From the NCBI RefSeq assembly GCF_002285285.1, contig NZ_NSJF01000009.1, positions 17,949 through 81,948 of the forward strand: a DNA stretch of 64,000 nt. The letters run 5' to 3'. The number at the start of each line of letters is the position of its first letter. Position 1 is the first letter of the stretch. Both the position numbers and the translations under genes were made by a program. Positions 27,752-37,040 of this stretch are shown here, in pieces. Origin of the DNA: Vandammella animalimorsus (GTDB taxonomy: Bacteria; Pseudomonadota; Gammaproteobacteria; Burkholderiales; Burkholderiaceae_C). The notes under the pieces are model-generated. The model searched no databases, had not been told where the DNA came from, and saw only the letters and a program-made list of their open reading frames with translations.

Positions 27752-28969
27752 ATGTCCAGCCCGATCATCACCAGCCTGCTTGATACCGACCTGTACAAGT
27801 TCACCATGTGGCAGGCCATGCTGCACCGGCATCCGCAGGTGCAGGCCCAATACCGCTTCGTCTGCCGCAAGCCGCCCAAGATCCCGCTCAGCGGCCTGCT
27901 CGATGCGGTCAGCCGCGAGCTCGATCATCTCTGCCAGCTGCGCTTTACCGAGCAGGAGCTGCGCTATCTGGGCGCGCTGCGCTTCATCAAGTCGGACTTC
28001 ATCGACTTTCTGCGCATCTTCCAGTTCCAGCGCGCCTTCATCCGCGCCTATGCCGAGGGCGATGAGCTGCACATCGAGGCCACAGGCCCGCAGGTGCACG
28101 TCATGGCCTTCGAGATCTTCGTGCTGGCCATCGTCAACGAGCTGTACTTCCGCCAGTTCGACGCCCAGGCCGCGCTGGCCGAGGGCAAGAAGCGCCTGGC
28201 CGTCAAGGTCGAGGAACTCAAGACCCTGGGGCGCGAGGCGGCGCTGCGCCACCCCTTCGAGCTGTTCGATTTCGGCGTGCGGCGGCGCTACTCGCGCGAC
28301 TGGCAGCACCACGTGGTCAAGACCTTTGCCGAGCAAACCCCGCAGTGGTTCAAGGGCACCTCCAACGTGCGCCTGGCCATGGAGCTGGGTATCGTGCCCA
28401 TTGGCACCATGGCGCACGAATACTTCCAGACTTACCAGGCGCTGGGCGTGGTGCAGCTGCGCAACTTCCAAAAAGCAGCGCTGGAGAGCTGGGTGCAGGA
28501 ATACCGCGGCGATTTGGGCATTGCACTGACCGACACCGTCGGCATGGACGCCTTCATCCGCGACTTCGACCTGTACTTTGCCAAGCTCTTCGACGGCCTG
28601 CGCCACGATTCGGGCGACCCCATCGTCTGGGGCGAAAAGGCGCTGGCGCACTACGCGCAGCTGCGCATCGACGCGCACACCAAGCGCCTGGTGTTCTCCG
28701 ACGGGCTGAACGTGCCCGAGGCGCTGCGCATCTACCACCACTTCGCTGACCGCACGCAATGCGGCTTTGGCATCGGCACGCAGCTGACCAATGACATGGG
28801 GCTGGAGCCGCTGTCCATCGTCATGAAGCTCACCAGCGCCAACGGCCAACCGGTGGCCAAGCTCTCGGACTCGCCGGGCAAACTGCTGTGCGATGACCAG
28901 ACCTTCCTGGACTATCTGCGCCAGGTCTTCAACGTCCCCCCCGAGAGTGCGGGCGCTGCGCGCGCCTGA
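27752..28969 (+). CDS. pncB: Nicotinate phosphoribosyltransferase
   Basis: A 405-residue enzyme that converts nicotinate and PRPP to nicotinate mononucleotide with ATP use (Preiss-Handler NAD salvage). Family features include [17 protein letters not shown] near the start, [25 protein letters not shown] with the phosphorylatable histidine, and [16 protein letters not shown] and [13 protein letters not shown] in the C-terminal part. The start at 27752 ([13 protein letters not shown]) is where the family begins. Eleven bases separate its stop from the adenylyltransferase-Nudix gene, so the two are an operon. Confidence 0.95.
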   Translation: MSSPIITSLLDTDLYKFTMWQAMLHRHPQVQAQYRFVCRKPPKIPLSGLLDAVSRELDHLCQLRFTEQELRYLGALRFIKSDFIDFLRIFQFQRAFIRAYAEGDELHIEATGPQVHVMAFEIFVLAIVNELYFRQFDAQAALAEGKKRLAVKVEELKTLGREAALRHPFELFDFGVRRRYSRDWQHHVVKTFAEQTPQWFKGTSNVRLAMELGIVPIGTMAHEYFQTYQALGVVQLRNFQKAALESWVQEYRGDLGIALTDTVGMDAFIRDFDLYFAKLFDGLRHDSGDPIVWGEKALAHYAQLRIDAHTKRLVFSDGLNVPEALRIYHHFADRTQCGFGIGTQLTNDMGLEPLSIVMKLTSANGQPVAKLSDSPGKLLCDDQTFLDYLRQVFNVPPESAGAARA

Positions 28970-28980
28970 GGGCCAGGGCC

Positions 28981-30066
28981 ATGAGCGCCGCGCCGCAGCC
29001 CCAGTACGACGCCGCCGTCTTCATCGGCCGCCTGCAGCCGCCGCACAACGGCCATTTGGCCATGCTGCGCCATGCGCTGCGCGTGGCGCCGCAGGCCGTT
29101 GTCGTGCTTGGCTCGGCCCACCAGGCGCGCAGCCCCAAGAACCCTTTTACTTGGCAGGAGCGCCAGGCCATGCTGCAAGCGGCGCTGACGCCCGATGAGC
29201 GCCAGCGTGTGCACATCCTGCCCATGCGCGATTTCTACGACGAGGCGCGCTGGGTGCAGGCCGTGCGCCAGGGCGTGCAGGCCTTGTTGGCGCCGCTGGT
29301 CTTGCCGGCCGCGCCGCGCATCGCGCTGGTGGGTCACTTCAAGGACGACAGCAGCGCCTACCTGGCGCAATTTCCCGACTGGGCACTGCTGAACCTGCCG
29401 CGTCAGAACCAGACCGATGCCACGCTGGTGCGCGAAGCCTGTTTCGCCACCGCGCCCGATGCCGACGCCAGCGCCCAAACGCAATTGCAGCAACTGCTGG
29501 AGGCACACCTGCCGCCAGGCGTGGCGCAATGGCTGTTGCAGTGGCGCGCCAGTGAGGCATTCCAAAGCCTGCGCCAGGAGTGGCAGATGCTGCGTGCCTA
29601 CCGGCAATCCTGGGCGGCAGCGCCCTTCCCGCCGACTTTCGTGACTGTTGATGCGCTGGTGCAATGCCAGGGCCATGTGCTGCTGGTCGAGCGCGGCCAG
29701 CCGCCCGGTCAGGGCCTGTACGCACTGCCCGGCGGCTTTCTGGAGCCGCGCGATACGCTGTGGCAATCCTGCCTGCGCGAACTGCGTGAGGAAACCGCGC
29801 TGGCGCTGCCGGAGGCCGCCTGGCGCACCGCGCTGCGCGGCAGCCGCGTGTTTGACCACCCAGGCCGCAGCCTGCGCGGGCGCACCATCACGCACGTCTT
29901 TCACTTTGATTTGGGCCATGGCGCGTTGCCGCCAGTGCACGGCGCCGACGACGCCCGCGCCGCGCTGTGGCTGCCCATCGCCCAGGTGGCCAGTCAGCCC
30001 GAGCGCTTCTTCGACGACCACTTCTTCATCCTCGACATGCTGCTGCAGCTCACGTATGAGCTGTGA
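28981..30066 (+). CDS. Bifunctional nicotinamide-nucleotide adenylyltransferase/Nudix hydrolase
   Basis: 361 residues. The N-terminal domain (about 1-180) is a NadM-type adenylyltransferase: AVFIGRLQPPHNGHLAMLRHAL carries the HxGH motif at 22-25. The C-terminal domain (about 210-355) is a Nudix hydrolase with GGFLEPRDTLWQSCLRELREETAL; the box is nearly complete, with Asp in place of the first Glu. Such fusions exist in cyanobacteria (slr0787) and proteobacteria, and couple NMN adenylylation to hydrolysis of ADP-ribose-like compounds. It follows pncB by 11 bases, and together they form an NAD salvage and recycling unit. Which Nudix substrate is used is not deducible here. Confidence 0.93.
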   Translation: MSAAPQPQYDAAVFIGRLQPPHNGHLAMLRHALRVAPQAVVVLGSAHQARSPKNPFTWQERQAMLQAALTPDERQRVHILPMRDFYDEARWVQAVRQGVQALLAPLVLPAAPRIALVGHFKDDSSAYLAQFPDWALLNLPRQNQTDATLVREACFATAPDADASAQTQLQQLLEAHLPPGVAQWLLQWRASEAFQSLRQEWQMLRAYRQSWAAAPFPPTFVTVDALVQCQGHVLLVERGQPPGQGLYALPGGFLEPRDTLWQSCLRELREETALALPEAAWRTALRGSRVFDHPGRSLRGRTITHVFHFDLGHGALPPVHGADDARAALWLPIAQVASQPERFFDDHFFILDMLLQLTYEL

Positions 30067-30600
30067 AGCCCTTTGCCAGAGTCACGGGGGGGATGCATAG
30101 CCGCCCGGCCAGCGGCGGGCAGCAGGCTTTTGTGGGTGTGAGCAAAGCCATTGTCAATGGGGCAGTACAAGTGGGTGCGTCAGCACCCACCCAAGGGCCG
30201 AGCGCAGCGATGGCCCGAATAGAGCCCCCTTCTGCCTGCGCCTGTGACGGTGCCTGGCCAGGGCGGGCAGGCCCACACACAGTGGGTCTGCTTCCAAAAA
30301 TCAAATTTCGCTGCGGCTGTTTGAGCGTAGCGGCAAAGCCGCGCAGCGAGTTTCCGCAGCACCCGCCCTGGCCAGGCACCGGCACAGGTTGCCCCGTAGC
30401 GCAGCGAAGGGGACGCAGGCAGTGGGGTCGCCTTCTTTTGCCTACTTTTCTTGGCGAGACAAGAAAAGTAGGTGCGCCGCCGGGCGCATATCCCGGCCTC
30501 GGACCGTGCCCTCAATGCGGGCGGTTGTGACTGGCCACCCTGTTGCCTGTGCACGGCGGCCGCGCAGCCCTGCAGATCGGCAGCAGAGGCGCACTGCCGC
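30067..30600. repeat. Gene-free region with a structured dispersed-repeat element
   Basis: No gene in 534 bases. GGTGCCTGGCCAGGGCGGG (30249-30267) is matched by a perfect inverted copy at 30362-30380. A 13-bp perfect hairpin, CCTACTTTTCTTG/CAAGAAAAGTAGG, occupies 30441-30472. The second unit resembles a motif I recall as frequently repeated in beta- and gammaproteobacterial intergenic DNA, where it yields spurious basic open frames. The whole block at about 30230-30510 could be a composite mobile or structural element. Confidence 0.65.
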
Positions 30601-31365
30601 TCAAGCGCCAGCGCCAGTACCAGCCGTGGCGGCGGGCGCGACGCGGGCGCCGTGGATGTGGTGGCGTTGCAGGGCCTGGGCGACGAAGCCGCTGGCCTTC
30701 ATGTCCTCGACGAAGGCGGCCAGGTACTGGGCCAGCTCGGGGCCGCGCGCCTTGGGCAGGCCCATGGCTTGCTCGATGACCATGAAGCTCTCGGGCAGCA
30801 TGCGCAGCGCGTGCTGGCCGGCCAGGCGCTGCACGTCGGCCTCGAGCTGCTGCTTCACGCCGGCGGCCACCTCCAGCTGCTGCTCCAGAAAGGTCTGGAC
30901 CACGGTTTGCGAATTGCTGGCGCGCACCAGCTGGGCCTGCTCCAGCGTGCGCGTCAGATACAGGTCGTAGGCGCTGCCCGCGCCCACCACCACGCGGTGC
31001 TGGGGCTGGTCAACCTGGGCATTGGTCTGGATGGGCGAATCCTGCGCCACCAGATAACAGCCTTCAATCAGCACGTAAGGAGCGGTGAAGGCGATGCCCG
31101 CACCGCGCGCCGGGTCGATGGCGAAGAAGCCGATGTCGGCCGCTTGCGTGGTCACGGCCTCGACCGATTGGCTGGCCTTTTCAAACACCAGCGGCTCCAG
31201 CTCCAGGCCCAGGCGCTGCGCCAGCGCGCCGGCCAGATCGACGGACACTCCACAGGGCGCGCCCGAGGCATCGAGGCTGGCCAGAATGGGGTTGCCCAGA
31301 TTGATGGCGGCGCGCAGCCGGCCTGTGGGGGCAAAGGCTTCAAGGGCTTGGGCGGGCAGGGTCAT
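30601..31365 (-). CDS. Solute-binding protein family 3-like protein, no signal peptide
   Basis: 254 residues with the pattern of amino-acid-type ABC solute-binding proteins: GRLRAAINLGNPILAS, GVSVDLAGALAQRLGLELEPL, ADIGFFAIDPARGAGIAFTAPYV and GPELAQYLAAFVEDMKASG near the end. Normally such proteins are secreted to the periplasm, yet this one starts MTLPAQALEAFAPTG and has no hydrophobic signal sequence. Either the true start lies upstream (no suitable one is seen before the neighbouring gene), or the protein is cytoplasmic. No ABC permease or ATPase accompanies it. It follows dacC (31405) on the same strand with a 39-base gap. Confidence 0.75.
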   Translation of the reverse strand: MTLPAQALEAFAPTGRLRAAINLGNPILASLDASGAPCGVSVDLAGALAQRLGLELEPLVFEKASQSVEAVTTQAADIGFFAIDPARGAGIAFTAPYVLIEGCYLVAQDSPIQTNAQVDQPQHRVVVGAGSAYDLYLTRTLEQAQLVRASNSQTVVQTFLEQQLEVAAGVKQQLEADVQRLAGQHALRMLPESFMVIEQAMGLPKARGPELAQYLAAFVEDMKASGFVAQALQRHHIHGARVAPAATAGTGAGA

Positions 31366-31404
31366 GGCGGCGTCCTTTCGAGTGTGTTGAGGCCAGTCGG
31401 GGGG

Positions 31405-32598
31405 TTATTTGATCCACAGCAGCATGGAGTCCCACATGCGGCCAAAGAAGCCGGCCTCGCCCACGTTTTCCAGCGCGACCACGGGCACATCCTTCAGGGC
31501 CTGGTTGCCGATGCTGATCTTGAGCGTGCCCAGCGACTGATCCAGGTGCACGGGCGCCAGCAGCGGCTCGGGGCGCTCGATGACGGTGCGCACCTGGCCG
31601 GCCGAGCCGGTGGGCAGCGCCAGGTACACGGCCTCGTGGCTGCCGATCTTGACGCTTTCGCGCTCGCCTTTCCACAGCTCGGGGGTTTCCATGGCCTGGC
31701 CGGCGTCGAAGAGCTTGACCAGGTCGAAGGCGGTATAGCCCCAGTTGAGCAGTTTCTGGCTTTCGTTGGCGCGGGCGTTTTCACTTTCTGTGCCCAGCAC
31801 GATGGACAGCAGGCGGCGCGCGCCGGTGTTGGCTGTCTCGCGCTGCGCCGTGGCCACCAGGCAAAAGCCCGCTGCCTGGGTGTAGCCGGTTTTCAGGCCA
31901 TCGACCGTGGGGTCGCGAAACAGCAGCAGGTTGCGGTTGTTGCCGTTGGCCGCAGGCGTGCCGGGGTAGCGGTACTCCTTGGTGGCGTAGTAGTGCATGT
32001 ATTCGGGGAATTCACGCATCAGGCTGACGGCCAGCACGCTCAGGTCGCGCGCCGTGGTCAGGTGGCCCGGCGCGGTCAGGCCCTCGGGGTTCATGTACTG
32101 GGTGCGGGCCATGCCCAGGGCCTTGGCCTGGTCGTTCATGAGCTTGACGAAGTGCTCGACAGTGCCGCCCACGCCTTCGGCCAGGGCGATGGTGGCGTCG
32201 TTGCCCGATTGCACGATCATGCCCTTGAGCAGGTCGTCAATGGGCACTTGCATCTTGGGGTCGATGAACATGCGCGAGCCGGGCATTTTCCAGGCCCGTT
32301 CGCTGACCGGCAGTTTTTGCTCCAGCGTAATCTTGCGCGCGCGCAGCGCGTCAAAAACGATGTAGGCGGTCATCAGCTTGGTCAGCGAGGCCTGCTCGAC
32401 GGGCGCATCGATGTCTTTGGCGGCCAGCACCTGGTTGGCCGTGACGTCGAGCAACAGGTAGTTGCGTGCAGCAATTTCTGGCGGTGCGGGCAGTTGCGCC
32501 CGGGCGCTGGTGGCGCCCAGCAGCATCAGCAGGCTGGTGCACAGCAGCGCGGCGCAGTGCGCCCAATACCAGGGGTGAAGTCTTCGGATGTTGAGCAT
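31405..32598 (-). CDS. dacC: D-alanyl-D-alanine carboxypeptidase (PBP5/6 class)
   Basis: A 397-residue serine peptidase that trims pentapeptide stems of peptidoglycan in the periplasm. It starts at 32598 (MLNIRRLHPWYWAHCAALLC) with a signal peptide cleaved around ATSARAQ. Catalytic motifs are SLTK (Ser71-Lys74), SGN (131-133) and KTG (236-238). The C-terminal domain ends FFGRMWDSMLLWIK, an amphipathic membrane anchor as in PBP5/6. Symbols dacA and dacC cannot be separated by reading; dacC is used here for the clade. The stretch upstream of 32598 in the same frame is arginine-rich and was left out. The same-strand alpha/beta hydrolase gene ends 88 bases upstream. Confidence 0.93.
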   Translation of the reverse strand: MLNIRRLHPWYWAHCAALLCTSLLMLLGATSARAQLPAPPEIAARNYLLLDVTANQVLAAKDIDAPVEQASLTKLMTAYIVFDALRARKITLEQKLPVSERAWKMPGSRMFIDPKMQVPIDDLLKGMIVQSGNDATIALAEGVGGTVEHFVKLMNDQAKALGMARTQYMNPEGLTAPGHLTTARDLSVLAVSLMREFPEYMHYYATKEYRYPGTPAANGNNRNLLLFRDPTVDGLKTGYTQAAGFCLVATAQRETANTGARRLLSIVLGTESENARANESQKLLNWGYTAFDLVKLFDAGQAMETPELWKGERESVKIGSHEAVYLALPTGSAGQVRTVIERPEPLLAPVHLDQSLGTLKISIGNQALKDVPVVALENVGEAGFFGRMWDSMLLWIK

Positions 32599-32686
32599 GG
32601 TCACGGTGTTTGGCAAAAGGCAAATGGCGTGCGCCCTGGGCTGACTGATTGCTGCTGGCCGGGGCGGTAGGCCGGGATGTGGAAGG

Positions 32687-33397
32687 TCATGGCTGCGCGG
32701 GCGGGGGCATCTGCCGCACGGCCAACATGTGGCGCACCACCAGCTCCTTGAGTTGTACCTGGCGGCCATGGAAGAAGTGTTCGCCGCCGGGGATGACCGT
32801 CAGCGGCAGCGATTGTTCCCGCGCCCAGTCCAGCACGGGGCCGATGGGCACGGTGTCGTCCTGCTCGCCATGCACCACCAGGCTGCGCACGTGCAGGGGC
32901 TGGGGGATGGGGGCCACGGCAAAGCGGCTGGCGGCGGTGCCTACCAGCACCACAGCCTCGATGCGGCCGCTGGCCTGCAGTTGTGCCAGCACCTGGCTGA
33001 TGACGTAGGTGCCGAACGAAAAGCCCGCCAGCACCAGCGGCCCTTGCGGCGCCACTTGCTCGATGACCTGCAGCAGATCCTGCGCTTCGCCCCGGCCCTC
33101 GTCGTACACGCCTTCGGATTGGCCCACGCCGCGGAAGTTGAAGCGATAGGCGTCCCAGCCGGTGGCCACCATGGCGCGCGCCAGGGTCTGCACCACCTTG
33201 TTGTTCATCGTGCCGGCAAACAACGGGTGCGGGTGGGTGATGATGGCGCTGCCGGCTTTGGCCGCGCCGTCCGGCAACTGGGCGTAGTCTTTGAGGGCTT
33301 CGATGGCGCCGGCAGCGCCGCTGAGGGTGATTCGTTCGGTTTGTGCGTTCACGGCGGCTGATGGTGGTGATGTGGCTGCGGCCTGCGCAGCCATCAT
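32687..33397 (-). CDS. Alpha/beta hydrolase (dienelactone hydrolase/COG2945-like)
   Basis: 236 residues. The nucleophile elbow is AGFSFGTY (Ser127). An early HPHPLFAGTMNNKVVQTLARA segment and FNFRGVGQSEGVYDEG are the hallmark of the COG2945 group. The acid and base are probably in VVHGEQDDTVPI and GGEHFFHGR. No signal peptide is seen, so it is probably cytosolic. The substrate is unknown; small esters are typical. Its start overlaps the stop of the upstream PQQ-type dehydrogenase gene by four bases, suggesting co-translation. Confidence 0.85.
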   Translation of the reverse strand: MMAAQAAATSPPSAAVNAQTERITLSGAAGAIEALKDYAQLPDGAAKAGSAIITHPHPLFAGTMNNKVVQTLARAMVATGWDAYRFNFRGVGQSEGVYDEGRGEAQDLLQVIEQVAPQGPLVLAGFSFGTYVISQVLAQLQASGRIEAVVLVGTAASRFAVAPIPQPLHVRSLVVHGEQDDTVPIGPVLDWAREQSLPLTVIPGGEHFFHGRQVQLKELVVRHMLAVRQMPPPAQP

Positions 33398-34749
33398 GGA
33401 GCAGCTTGAGGGGCGACAGGCGGGGGGGTGGTGATTTGCACCGGCTCGAATTCGCCAGAGGAAGGCTGGGGTACGGCAGGGGGTTGGGCCGCGCTGGCGG
33501 CCTGCTCGGGCTCAGGCGCCTTGGGCGGCTCCACGCGCAGCAGGCGGCCATCGGGGCGGTCGGTCAGCACGTAGAGCAGCCCGTCCGGGCCCTGGCGCAC
33601 GTCGCGCACCTGCTCGCCTTCGGCAATGCGGTGCCAGGACTCCTGCTGCACTGCGTCGTCCGCCACTTTCAAGCGCACCAGCGCGCCATGACGCAGCGAG
33701 CCGATGAAGAAGCTGCCCTGCCATTGGGCGCCGTAGCGGCTGCTGTCCAGATAGGTCAGGCCCGAGGGCGCGATGGCTCGGCCCCAGTAATGCACGGGCG
33801 CCTCCAGCGCAGCATTTTTGCGTGGCTGGCCGGCGCGCGGGCCAGCGCCTTGGGCGCGGCCATAGGTCACCAGCGGCCAGCCGTAGTTGGCGCCGCCGCG
33901 GATGTGGTTGAACTCGTCACCGCCTTGCGGGCCATGCTCATGCGCCCACAGCTCGCCATCAGGGGTGATGGTGAGCCCTTGCGGGTTGCGGTGCCCCCAG
34001 CTCCAGGTTTCGGGCAGGCCTTTGCCCTTGGTGCTGGCCAAGGGGTTGTCGGCAAAGGGCTTGCCATCGGGCTGCAGGCGCACGATGGAGCCCAGGTGAT
34101 TACTGGTGCGCTGGGCCTGCTCGCGCGCGATGGAGCGCTCGCCCAGGGCCAGGAACAGTGAGCCGTCTTGCGCCTGGGCGATGCGGCAGCCAAAGTGGGC
34201 GTCGCTGCGCACGCGCGGCATTTGGTGGAAGATGACCTGCACATTCTCCAGGCGGGTATGGCGTTCGTTGAGCCTGGCTGAGGCCAGCGCCGTGCTGCTG
34301 CGGCTGGCATTGCTGGGGTCAGGCTCGGAGAAGCAGAAAAACAGTCTGCGGTTCTGTGCAAACTGCCGGTCCAGCACCACATCCAGCAAACCGCCTTGGC
34401 CTTGCGCGGCCACGGGCGGCACGCCAGCAATGGGGTGGCCGATGCGGCCATTGGCCTGCACCACGCGCATCGTGCCCTCGCGCTCGGTGACCAGGAAATC
34501 GCCGCTTGGCAGAAAGGCCATGGCCCAAGGTTGCTCCAGGCCGAAGGCGATTTCGGTCAGCACCAGCGGCTCGGCCCGATTGACGTCCCAGGTCGATGCG
34601 CTTTGGGCCAGCGCAGTGCCAGCCGCGCCGCTGCAGAGCAAGCTGGCCCATGTGATGCGGCACGCTGTTTGTGTCAGCTGGCGCAGGGGGCCCCGGCCAG
34701 GAAAAGAGGAGGCCCGTTGCGGCCGGGCATTCAAGTGCTGATCCTGCAT
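33394..34749 (-). CDS. PQQ-type sugar dehydrogenase (soluble, YliI/Asd family)
   Basis: A 451-residue exported beta-propeller. A hydrophobic stretch (ITWASLLCSGAAGTALAQS) marks the signal peptide with cleavage near ALAQS. Family motifs are EIAFGLEQPWAMAFLPSGDFLVTEREG (in parts), GGLLDVVLDRQF, WSWGHRNPQGL, ELWAHEHGPQGGDEFNHI and GANYGWPLV. These match aldose sugar dehydrogenase YliI, which uses PQQ and Ca2+ to oxidise sugars in the periplasm. The electron acceptor and substrate are unknown. The start at 34749 (MQDQHLNARPQ) precedes the signal. The C-terminus is Pro-rich (FEPVQITTPPPVAPQ). It sits next to, and divergent from, a cyclic-nucleotide-binding protein gene. Confidence 0.9.
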   Translation of the reverse strand: MQDQHLNARPQRASSFPGRGPLRQLTQTACRITWASLLCSGAAGTALAQSASTWDVNRAEPLVLTEIAFGLEQPWAMAFLPSGDFLVTEREGTMRVVQANGRIGHPIAGVPPVAAQGQGGLLDVVLDRQFAQNRRLFFCFSEPDPSNASRSSTALASARLNERHTRLENVQVIFHQMPRVRSDAHFGCRIAQAQDGSLFLALGERSIAREQAQRTSNHLGSIVRLQPDGKPFADNPLASTKGKGLPETWSWGHRNPQGLTITPDGELWAHEHGPQGGDEFNHIRGGANYGWPLVTYGRAQGAGPRAGQPRKNAALEAPVHYWGRAIAPSGLTYLDSSRYGAQWQGSFFIGSLRHGALVRLKVADDAVQQESWHRIAEGEQVRDVRQGPDGLLYVLTDRPDGRLLRVEPPKAPEPEQAASAAQPPAVPQPSSGEFEPVQITTPPPVAPQAAP

Positions 34750-34947
34750 ACTGTGCCGCCCTTGGCATGGCGATCGGCGTGTGCACGCAGCACGCATCTG
34801 CCAAGGACGTGGAGAACGAAAAGGCGGCAATCCTAACGCAGCGCGCTGTGCCGCCCGGCAAAACCCCATGAGGCCTGCGCCGGGCTTTGCCCACATAATC
34901 TTGCGCGCAGTGGGCAACGATATGAACAGGTTCTAAGGATTGACGAT

Positions 34948-35418
34948 ATGAGCAACATGCGCCTGGCAGATTTGGCTGCGGCCTTTGCCGCGCCACTGGA
35001 CCCCGAGGCCATCGGCAAGCCCCTGGCAGCAAATCATTGGGAACTTCTGGCCGGTTTTCTCACGCCCACAAACCTGATGGAGGGCGAGACGCTGTTTCAG
35101 CGCTACCGCGACGAGCGCAGCCTGTACTTCCTGGAAAGCGGGCGCGTGACCATCCATTACGAAAACGAAAAAGGCACGCTGCGCGTGGCGCTGGTGTCCT
35201 CAGGCACAGTGTTTGGCGAGGCCAGCTTCCTGGGCAATATGCCGCGCCAGGCTTCGGCGCAGGTGGCCACGGCCGGGCGCGCCTGGCAGCTCTCGCGCCT
35301 GAAGTTCACCGAGCTGTACCAGCGCCATCCCAGCGTGGCGCTGGATGTGGTGCAGCTGGCCTCGGCCACGCTGGCGCGGCGCAGCCGCGATGCACGCCGC
35401 CGCCGTGCCATTGCGTGA
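34948..35418 (+). CDS. Cyclic nucleotide-binding (cNMP) domain protein without DNA-binding domain
   Basis: 156 residues, forming one cNMP-binding beta-roll: MEGETLFQRYRDERSLYFLESGRVTI, VSSGTVFGEASFLGNMPRQASAQV (the phosphate-binding cassette GEASFLGNMPR) and a final helix. A Crp-type HTH is absent; the protein ends after an Arg-rich helix (LARRSRDARRRRAIA). It may bind cAMP, c-di-GMP or another ligand and modulate a partner, or be a degenerate Crp. It is followed by rnpB (minus strand) 20 bases away. A fragment reading ATGAACAGGTTCTAAG lies just upstream of the start. Confidence 0.8.
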   Translation: MSNMRLADLAAAFAAPLDPEAIGKPLAANHWELLAGFLTPTNLMEGETLFQRYRDERSLYFLESGRVTIHYENEKGTLRVALVSSGTVFGEASFLGNMPRQASAQVATAGRAWQLSRLKFTELYQRHPSVALDVVQLASATLARRSRDARRRRAIA

Positions 35419-35437
35419 GCAGGCCCCAGGAAAAAAG

Positions 35438-35772
35438 TGTGAAGCAGGCCGATACGCCGGATTCTGTGCGCGGCCATGTGCATGGCCGCGTGGCCGCCAT
35501 TAATCTGGGCTGGCGGTCGCCCTGCCAGCTCGGTGCTACCTACCCGCATGCTCGCCGGAGCCAGTTCATCGCATGCCTATTTGGTATTGCTGCGCGTAGA
35601 GATTGCCCGTTTCACCCGCCCCGCAGCGCGCTGCGGGGCGACTCGTCTCTGTTGCTCTGATCCTCACCTCACGGTGGGCAGGTGTTACCTGCTACGCTGC
35701 CCTGTGCAGTCCGGACGTTCCTCCAATGCCTGTGTTGCCACCTTGGCATCAGCGGCGGCCTGGCCTGCTTCA
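35438..35772 (-). ncRNA. rnpB: RNase P RNA (catalytic subunit)
   Basis: On the minus strand the 5' end reads GAAGCAGGCC, pairing with GGCCTGCTTC at the 3' end as helix P1. Near the 5' end GAGGAACGTCCGGACTGC matches the conserved CR-I of bacterial RNase P RNA. ACAGAATCCGGCGTATCGGC before the 3' end matches the conserved 3' segment. Poly-T (CACTTTTTTC) follows the 3' end as terminator. The length is about 335 nt, as usual. It processes tRNA 5' ends with RnpA protein. It sits between the cNMP-domain gene and ruvB, read in the opposite direction. Confidence 0.95.
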
Positions 35773-35894
35773 CAGTCGCGCATTATGGCAATGAACCGCA
35801 GGCCGCGCCGCCTGAGCCCGCTGCGGCAGGCATGGCAGAATCGGCGGCGCAACCGCCCTGCCTGCGCAGGCGTTTTTCTCCCTCTTTTTGCACC

Positions 35895-36965
35895 ATGAGC
35901 ATCCAGACCGACAGCTGGGCCGCAGACGGCCCCGCGCCACGGGCCGAGCGCCTCATCAGCGCCGAGCTGCGCTCAGGCCGCGAGGAGGCGCTCGAGCGCG
36001 CGTTGCGCCCCAAGGCCCTGCAGGAGTACGTGGGCCAGGTCAAGGCGCGCGAGCAATTGAACATCTTCATTGGCGCGGCGCGCAAGCGCGGCGAAGCGCT
36101 GGACCACGTGCTGTTGTTTGGCCCGCCCGGCCTGGGCAAGACCACGCTCAGCCACATCATCGCCACAGAACTGGGGGTAAGCCTGCGCCAGACCAGCGGC
36201 CCGGTGCTGGAAAAGCCCCGCGATCTGGCGGCGCTGCTGACCGGTCTGGAAAAGAACGATGTGCTGTTCATCGACGAAATCCACCGCCTCAGCCCGGTGG
36301 TGGAGGAAATCCTCTACCCCGCGCTGGAGGACTACCAGATCGACATCATGATCGGCGAAGGGCCAGCGGCACGCAGCATCAAGCTCGACCTGCAACCCTT
36401 CACGTTGGTGGGCGCGACCACGCGCGCGGGCATGCTCACCAACCCCTTGCGCGACCGCTTCGGCATCGTGGCGCGGCTGGAGTTCTATAGCCCCGAGGAG
36501 CTGGCGCTCATCGTGCGTCGCAGCGCCGGCTTGCTGGGCGCCCCCATCGACGACGACGCCAGCCTGGAAGTGGCGCGGCGATCGCGCGGCACGCCGCGCA
36601 TCGCCAACCGCTTGCTGCGGCGCATTCGCGACTATGCCGACGTGAAGGGCACAGGCCGCATCACGCTGGACATGGCGCGCCAGGCGCTGGCCCTGCTGGA
36701 CGTGGACCCGGAAGGCTTTGACCTGATGGATCGCAAGCTGCTGGAGGCCGTGCTGCAGCGCTTCGACGGTGGCCCAGTCGGCCTGGACAACATTGCCGCC
36801 AGCATTGGCGAGGAGCCTGGCACCATTGAAGATGTGATCGAGCCCTACCTGATCCAGCAAGGCTTTTTGCAGCGCACGCCACGCGGCCGGGTAGCCACGG
36901 CCGCCGCCTATCGCCACTTTGGCTTGCTGGCTCCTGAGCGTCAGGGCGGTGATTTGTTTGGCTGA
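35895..36965 (+). CDS. ruvB: Holliday junction branch-migration helicase RuvB
   Basis: A 356-residue AAA+ ATPase. Walker [10 protein letters not shown] (76-84), Walker B FIDEIHRL (about 125-132) and the sensor segment [20 protein letters not shown] are present. The C-terminal winged helix includes [16 protein letters not shown] and [24 protein letters not shown] at 35895 ([14 protein letters not shown]) follows the family start, whereas in-frame upstream codons lie inside rnpB. RuvA and RuvC, its partners, are not adjacent, which is common in Burkholderiales. Confidence 0.96.
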   Translation: MSIQTDSWAADGPAPRAERLISAELRSGREEALERALRPKALQEYVGQVKAREQLNIFIGAARKRGEALDHVLLFGPPGLGKTTLSHIIATELGVSLRQTSGPVLEKPRDLAALLTGLEKNDVLFIDEIHRLSPVVEEILYPALEDYQIDIMIGEGPAARSIKLDLQPFTLVGATTRAGMLTNPLRDRFGIVARLEFYSPEELALIVRRSAGLLGAPIDDDASLEVARRSRGTPRIANRLLRRIRDYADVKGTGRITLDMARQALALLDVDPEGFDLMDRKLLEAVLQRFDGGPVGLDNIAASIGEEPGTIEDVIEPYLIQQGFLQRTPRGRVATAAAYRHFGLLAPERQGGDLFG

Positions 36966-37040
36966 GAGTCAGTCCAAATCAGGCCGCGCCATTGCCGGCG
37001 CGATGGCGCGCATTTCCTGCCCTCTCTTCTTCATCGACGT

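Noticed and set aside
34922..34936. ATGAACAGGTTCTAAG upstream of the cNMP gene and a similar AACAGGTTCTACGG at 42338
   Set aside because: Resemble the right end of the MITE-like element, but only about 12 bases match, without partner ends; could be chance.
35037..35660. Open frame overlapping the cNMP-domain gene and rnpB
   Set aside because: It crosses from a coding region into structured RNA sequence, with Arg/Pro-rich content; not a gene.
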